Assembly (NCBI GenBank): GCA_004524515.1
Contig: SDNV01000028.1
Location: forward strand, 1 to 25,450
Direction: 5' to 3'
Source: Promethearchaeota archaeon
Lineage (GTDB): Archaea > Asgardarchaeota > Lokiarchaeia > Sigynarchaeales > SOKP01
Length of the DNA: 25,450 nt
Shown: one piece after another, positions 22,509 through 25,450 of the stretch
Position numbering within the stretch: position 1 is the stretch's first letter
Layout: every line of letters starts with the position of its first letter
Notes under the pieces: model-generated
Database searches by the model: none
What the model saw: the letters and a program-made list of their open reading frames with translations, nothing else
What the model was told of the DNA's origin: nothing
Program-made: the position numbers and the translations under genes

Positions 22509-25033
22509 ATGGTAAAAAATACGAGGATCCATCTCCAGAAATTTCAGAGATTCTTAATTTAATCTATGATGAGAGGATTCAGAGAGTTTTATTTGAATCC
22601 CGCATTTTTAAATTAAGAGAGATTCAAAAAGAAGCTATTAAGAAAGGATTGTTTTTTAGGAAATCATTTTTAATTTGCACTCCTTCGGGAAGTGGAAAAA
22701 CACTAATTGGGGAGATATGTGCATTTAGTAATATATTCCAGGATTTTGGAAGATCTGTATATTTGGTTCCTTTTAAGGCTTTAGCTACAGAGAAATATAT
22801 TTCATTTAAAAAAAAATACTCTCGCTTCAATGTGAATATTGTACTCTCTATAGGAGATTATGAAGTAGATGATTCCAAATTATCCAAAGCCGACATGATT
22901 ATTACAACCTATGAAAAAATGGATTCGATTTTAAGAAATTTTCATGATAAGGATTGGATTTTTGATATCTCCACAGTTATCATCGATGAAATTCATATGA
23001 TCGGAGAAACAGAACGTGGACCCCGCTTGGAGTCTCTTATAGTACGACTCAATGAATTTTTGCATTATCCTCAAATCATTGGTCTTTCGGCTACCATTGC
23101 GAACCCTCAATTTTTCAATTCTTGGCTCTCTTCTTTAGGAAATGAAACTATATTAATAAAATCGGATGAGCGTCCAGTACCCCTTCATTATGAGATTAAG
23201 GTGACTCAAAATAAAGATTCCACTATAAAAAAAATCATTAAAAACACCCTACATAAAAACGGTCAAGTTCTTATATTTCTAAATAAAAGAAGATCCACTC
23301 AAAAATTAGCAGATAATCTTAAAAATTTAGTCAGAACACACTTAGAACCAACTGAGGCTAGAATTTGTAAAGCCTTAAGAAAGAGACTTCATAAAGTGCA
23401 AGGAGCGAATTCAGAGTTACAAAAAATTATCAAATATGGAGTAGCGTTCCATCATGCAGGATTGGTCCCTAAGGAAAAAAAATTAGTGGAAGATCATTTT
23501 AGAAAAGGGAATATAAAAGTAATCTGTTGCACCACTACGCTTTCTGCTGGAATAAACACTCCTGCCCGAACTGTGATATTGAAAGATTTCAAAAAGTTTA
23601 TCACATCAGGTTATAATATAAAAAATTTTTCAGGGTATTATGAGAGAGGGGATGGATTTAGTTATTTCAAACCTTTTTCATCTAATGAAGTGTTTCAGAT
23701 GTTAGGACGAGCAGGTCGCCCAGGTCTCGATTCAGTTGGATATGGTATAATATTAGCAGAAGATAGCAATGAGAAAGCGTGGATTGAAGATCATTATTTT
23801 CATCATTTTGCGGATAAAGGAAAAAGAATTCCGCAATATAATGACCTTATCTCTCAACTTAATAATATTCATATATTAAAAGAGCAGGTATTATTGAGGA
23901 TATTTGAGGAGCAAGATATTTCTATTGAGCAGTTAAAACTCTTTTTCGAGAAAACGTATTTTTGGTACGGAATTAAAGATAAAATAAGTCAACAAAACAT
24001 TCCCATAGATCAACTCCTTATGATTAAGGAAATTTCTCCATTAAATATTTTGAAACTACATTCTGATTATAAACAATTAAAGGCATTGCAAGCACGATCT
24101 TTTCAAGTAAAAGTGTCAAAAATAGACAGTAGTACAATCCAAGGTTATGTTAAAACGGATTTTGGAGTTTATAATTGTCATTTTGACATCAATAATGGAA
24201 TTAGATGTTCTTGTGGATTTATCAACGGAATTTCGGATAATTATATATCTCAAAAATTCGCTTTTGAGTTTTGCAGCCATGTTTCTCTCTTTCTTGTGCA
24301 TTTAATCAAAATATCAGATAAAAATGTTCAAAAGTATGTAAATGATATTATTCCCAAATCAGTGAAAGATCAATATATCCTAAATTATCTTTTCGAGAAA
24401 GGTCTTATTTCCAGAAATGAAAAAGATACTATTCAATGCTCCCAATTTGGAAAATTAATCATTCGATTATATTTATATCCCTCATCTGGAGTCTTAATTC
24501 GAAATAAGTTGGAACAGCATGAAATCAACTCATATAGAGATTTAATTAAAGAGGCCTATGAAGTGTTAAAAATTGAGGGAAGAGTTAGAGATTATAAGAT
24601 GCTAGAACCCATAAAGGAATGGATCGACGAAGAACCTATAGATCAAATTATAAAACGATTTAATCTTATGACGGGAGATTTATATGCCGTCAGAGATAGT
24701 ATAGAGCGAATAATTTCATTTATCGGTACAATAGCTCAAAATTTAAGTACAAGTAGTTTTGATATGCAGGAAAAATTATCGCGAGTATCAGAGATGGCTG
24801 AAACTCTCAGAATTAGAGTACGATATGGAATCCGCGAGGATTTATTTGATCTAGTTTTGAGAAGAAATGTAGGACGTGTTAGAGCCAGAATTCTCTATAA
24901 TGCTGGGTATCATACCATTTCTAAACTGGAGAAAGAAAATCCTTATGTATTAAACAGAAAGACAGGCCTTGGTATAAATATATGCAAAAAGATAATTGAA
25001 AGTGGAAGTAAGAAAGAAATCAATAAAAATTAA
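22509..25033 (+). CDS. hel308: Hel308 DNA helicase with SWIM zinc-finger insertion; start unresolved
   Basis: This is a superfamily 2 (Ski2-like) 3'-5' helicase acting at stalled forks. The frame that contains the motifs is open from 22427, but its only standard start is TTG 22649, inside the conserved nucleotide-binding core. Codons upstream encode family sequence (LREIQKEAI, the Q-motif). ATG 22509 enters this frame only if one base is missing, for example in the A run 22514-22519. Numbering from TTG 22649: Walker A PSGSGKT (12-18), DEIH (113-116), GLSATIAN (145-152), HHAGL (268-272) and QMLGRAGRPG (350-359). A SWIM motif C520-x-C522 ... C542-x-H544 precedes the winged helix (about 570-615). 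The ratchet region and final HhH (VGRVRARILYNAG, 741-753) match Hel308. Confidence 0.85.
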
Positions 25034-25047
25034 TTTATTTCTAATTT

Positions 25048-25450
25048 TTATTTAGCGCGTAGACCAAGATTACCTCTTCGGCGACCTCTTATTATCATCA
25101 AGTAAGTAATCGCTCCTAAGCTCCCTATAAAACATATACTTGCTATTACCCATTCTATTGGCATCATCACAAGATTATTTTGCAAATCTTCCATGATATT
25201 AGCTTCGTCCGAATCACTGTTCTGAGGTGATTTTGTTTCATTTACATCTGCCACTTGGCTAATTTGATAATCTTTAATCACCATATAAGCAATATTAACA
25301 TGTTCTACATCACAATAAATTTTCAATCTAATCTCATAATCTCCTTCGATAGCCGTTCCAAAAGAAAACTTTGTAACACCCTCAATATTTTCCAATAGTT
25401 CATTAGAGTATATAGTAAAATTCACTCCCTCCGGATCTTCAATAATATAA
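25048..25450 (-). CDS. C-terminally membrane-anchored surface protein, partial
   Basis: The reading frame runs off the right edge without a stop, so only the C-terminal 133 residues or so are seen; an internal GTG at 25425 should not be taken as the start. The visible N-terminal part (FTIYSNELLENIEGVTKFSFGTAIEGDYEIRLKIYC, then HVNIAYMVI) looks like beta strands of an extracellular sandwich domain. An acidic Ser/Asn-rich spacer follows (NSDSDEANIMED), then one TM helix (WVIASICFIGSLGAITYLMII) and a basic tail (RGRRRGNLGLR). This is the pattern of archaeal surface proteins anchored by a C-terminal TM helix. It converges on the Hel308 gene, with 14 bases between the stops. The function is unknown. 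Confidence 0.75.
   Translation of the reverse strand, partial: YIIEDPEGVNFTIYSNELLENIEGVTKFSFGTAIEGDYEIRLKIYCDVEHVNIAYMVIKDYQISQVADVNETKSPQNSDSDEANIMEDLQNNLVMMPIEWVIASICFIGSLGAITYLMIIRGRRRGNLGLRAK

Noticed and set aside
22455..22560. ATG at 22455 as the Hel308 start
   Set aside because: It is out of frame with the helicase and lies too close to the TATA-like box to be transcribed; ATG 22509 with one missing base fits better, though neither is proven.
1..25450. CRISPR arrays, tRNA and rRNA genes, long repeats
   Set aside because: I scanned for regularly spaced repeats, tRNA-like cloverleaf ends and GC-rich islands and saw none besides the intron; a covariance-model search would be needed to exclude small RNAs.

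Overview
The window comes from an AT-rich archaeal chromosome. Apart from the foreign intron at the left edge, the composition is low-GC throughout. Archaeal signs are TATA-like boxes (TTTAAATA or TTTATAAA types) about 25 bases ahead of several starts, and archaeal-type RadA, a RadB-like ATPase, FEN1-like, Hef, Hel308 and RPA-like proteins. A Roadblock protein beside an MglA-type small GTPase fits an Asgard (Promethearchaeota/Lokiarchaeia-like) lineage. That placement is inferred; no rRNA or ribosomal protein gene is present to fix it.

Layout. (1) Positions 4-2186 are a nearly complete, higher-GC group II intron with its reverse transcriptase/maturase. The window opens only a few bases before the intron, probably because assembly broke at a multicopy element. 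(2) Positions 2346-4300 hold a small unknown gene, a Cys4 zinc-motif protein and a two-OB-fold RPA-like protein. (3) Positions 4408-11608 (minus strand) are a tight four-gene membrane operon: a membrane-anchored helix-hairpin-helix (HhH) protein, a four-TM protein, a two-TM protein, and a 1267-residue membrane protein that resembles VirB4/HerA-type ATPases but lacks a recognisable Walker A. This is the best candidate for an undescribed system. (4) Positions 11737-13187 hold an M50-like membrane zincin and a small protein with a possible cyclin-like fold. (5) Positions 13230-15993 (minus) are a Hef-family helicase translationally coupled to a putative winged-helix partner. (6) Positions 16164-18400 hold a TM-anchored small protein 2 bases ahead of a RadB-like ATPase, then a FEN1/XPG-like nuclease with one catalytic Glu replaced. 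(7) Positions 18501-21025 hold a Roadblock protein, an MglA-type GTPase and an unknown 409-residue protein. (8) Positions 21156-25033 hold RadA with an extra C-terminal HhH and a Hel308 helicase with an inserted SWIM zinc finger, whose start is not resolved. (9) A C-terminally anchored surface protein runs off the right edge.

How the genes may work together. Most cytoplasmic proteins here act on recombination, fork repair or flap processing, while a large share of the others are membrane proteins, one carrying a DNA-binding type HhH. My inference is a genome-maintenance island with a membrane-tethered DNA-handling complex at its centre, loosely comparable to the crenarchaeal Ced/Ted DNA-import machines but with a probably inactive ATPase core. 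This rests on motifs read by eye and needs profile searches and structure prediction.
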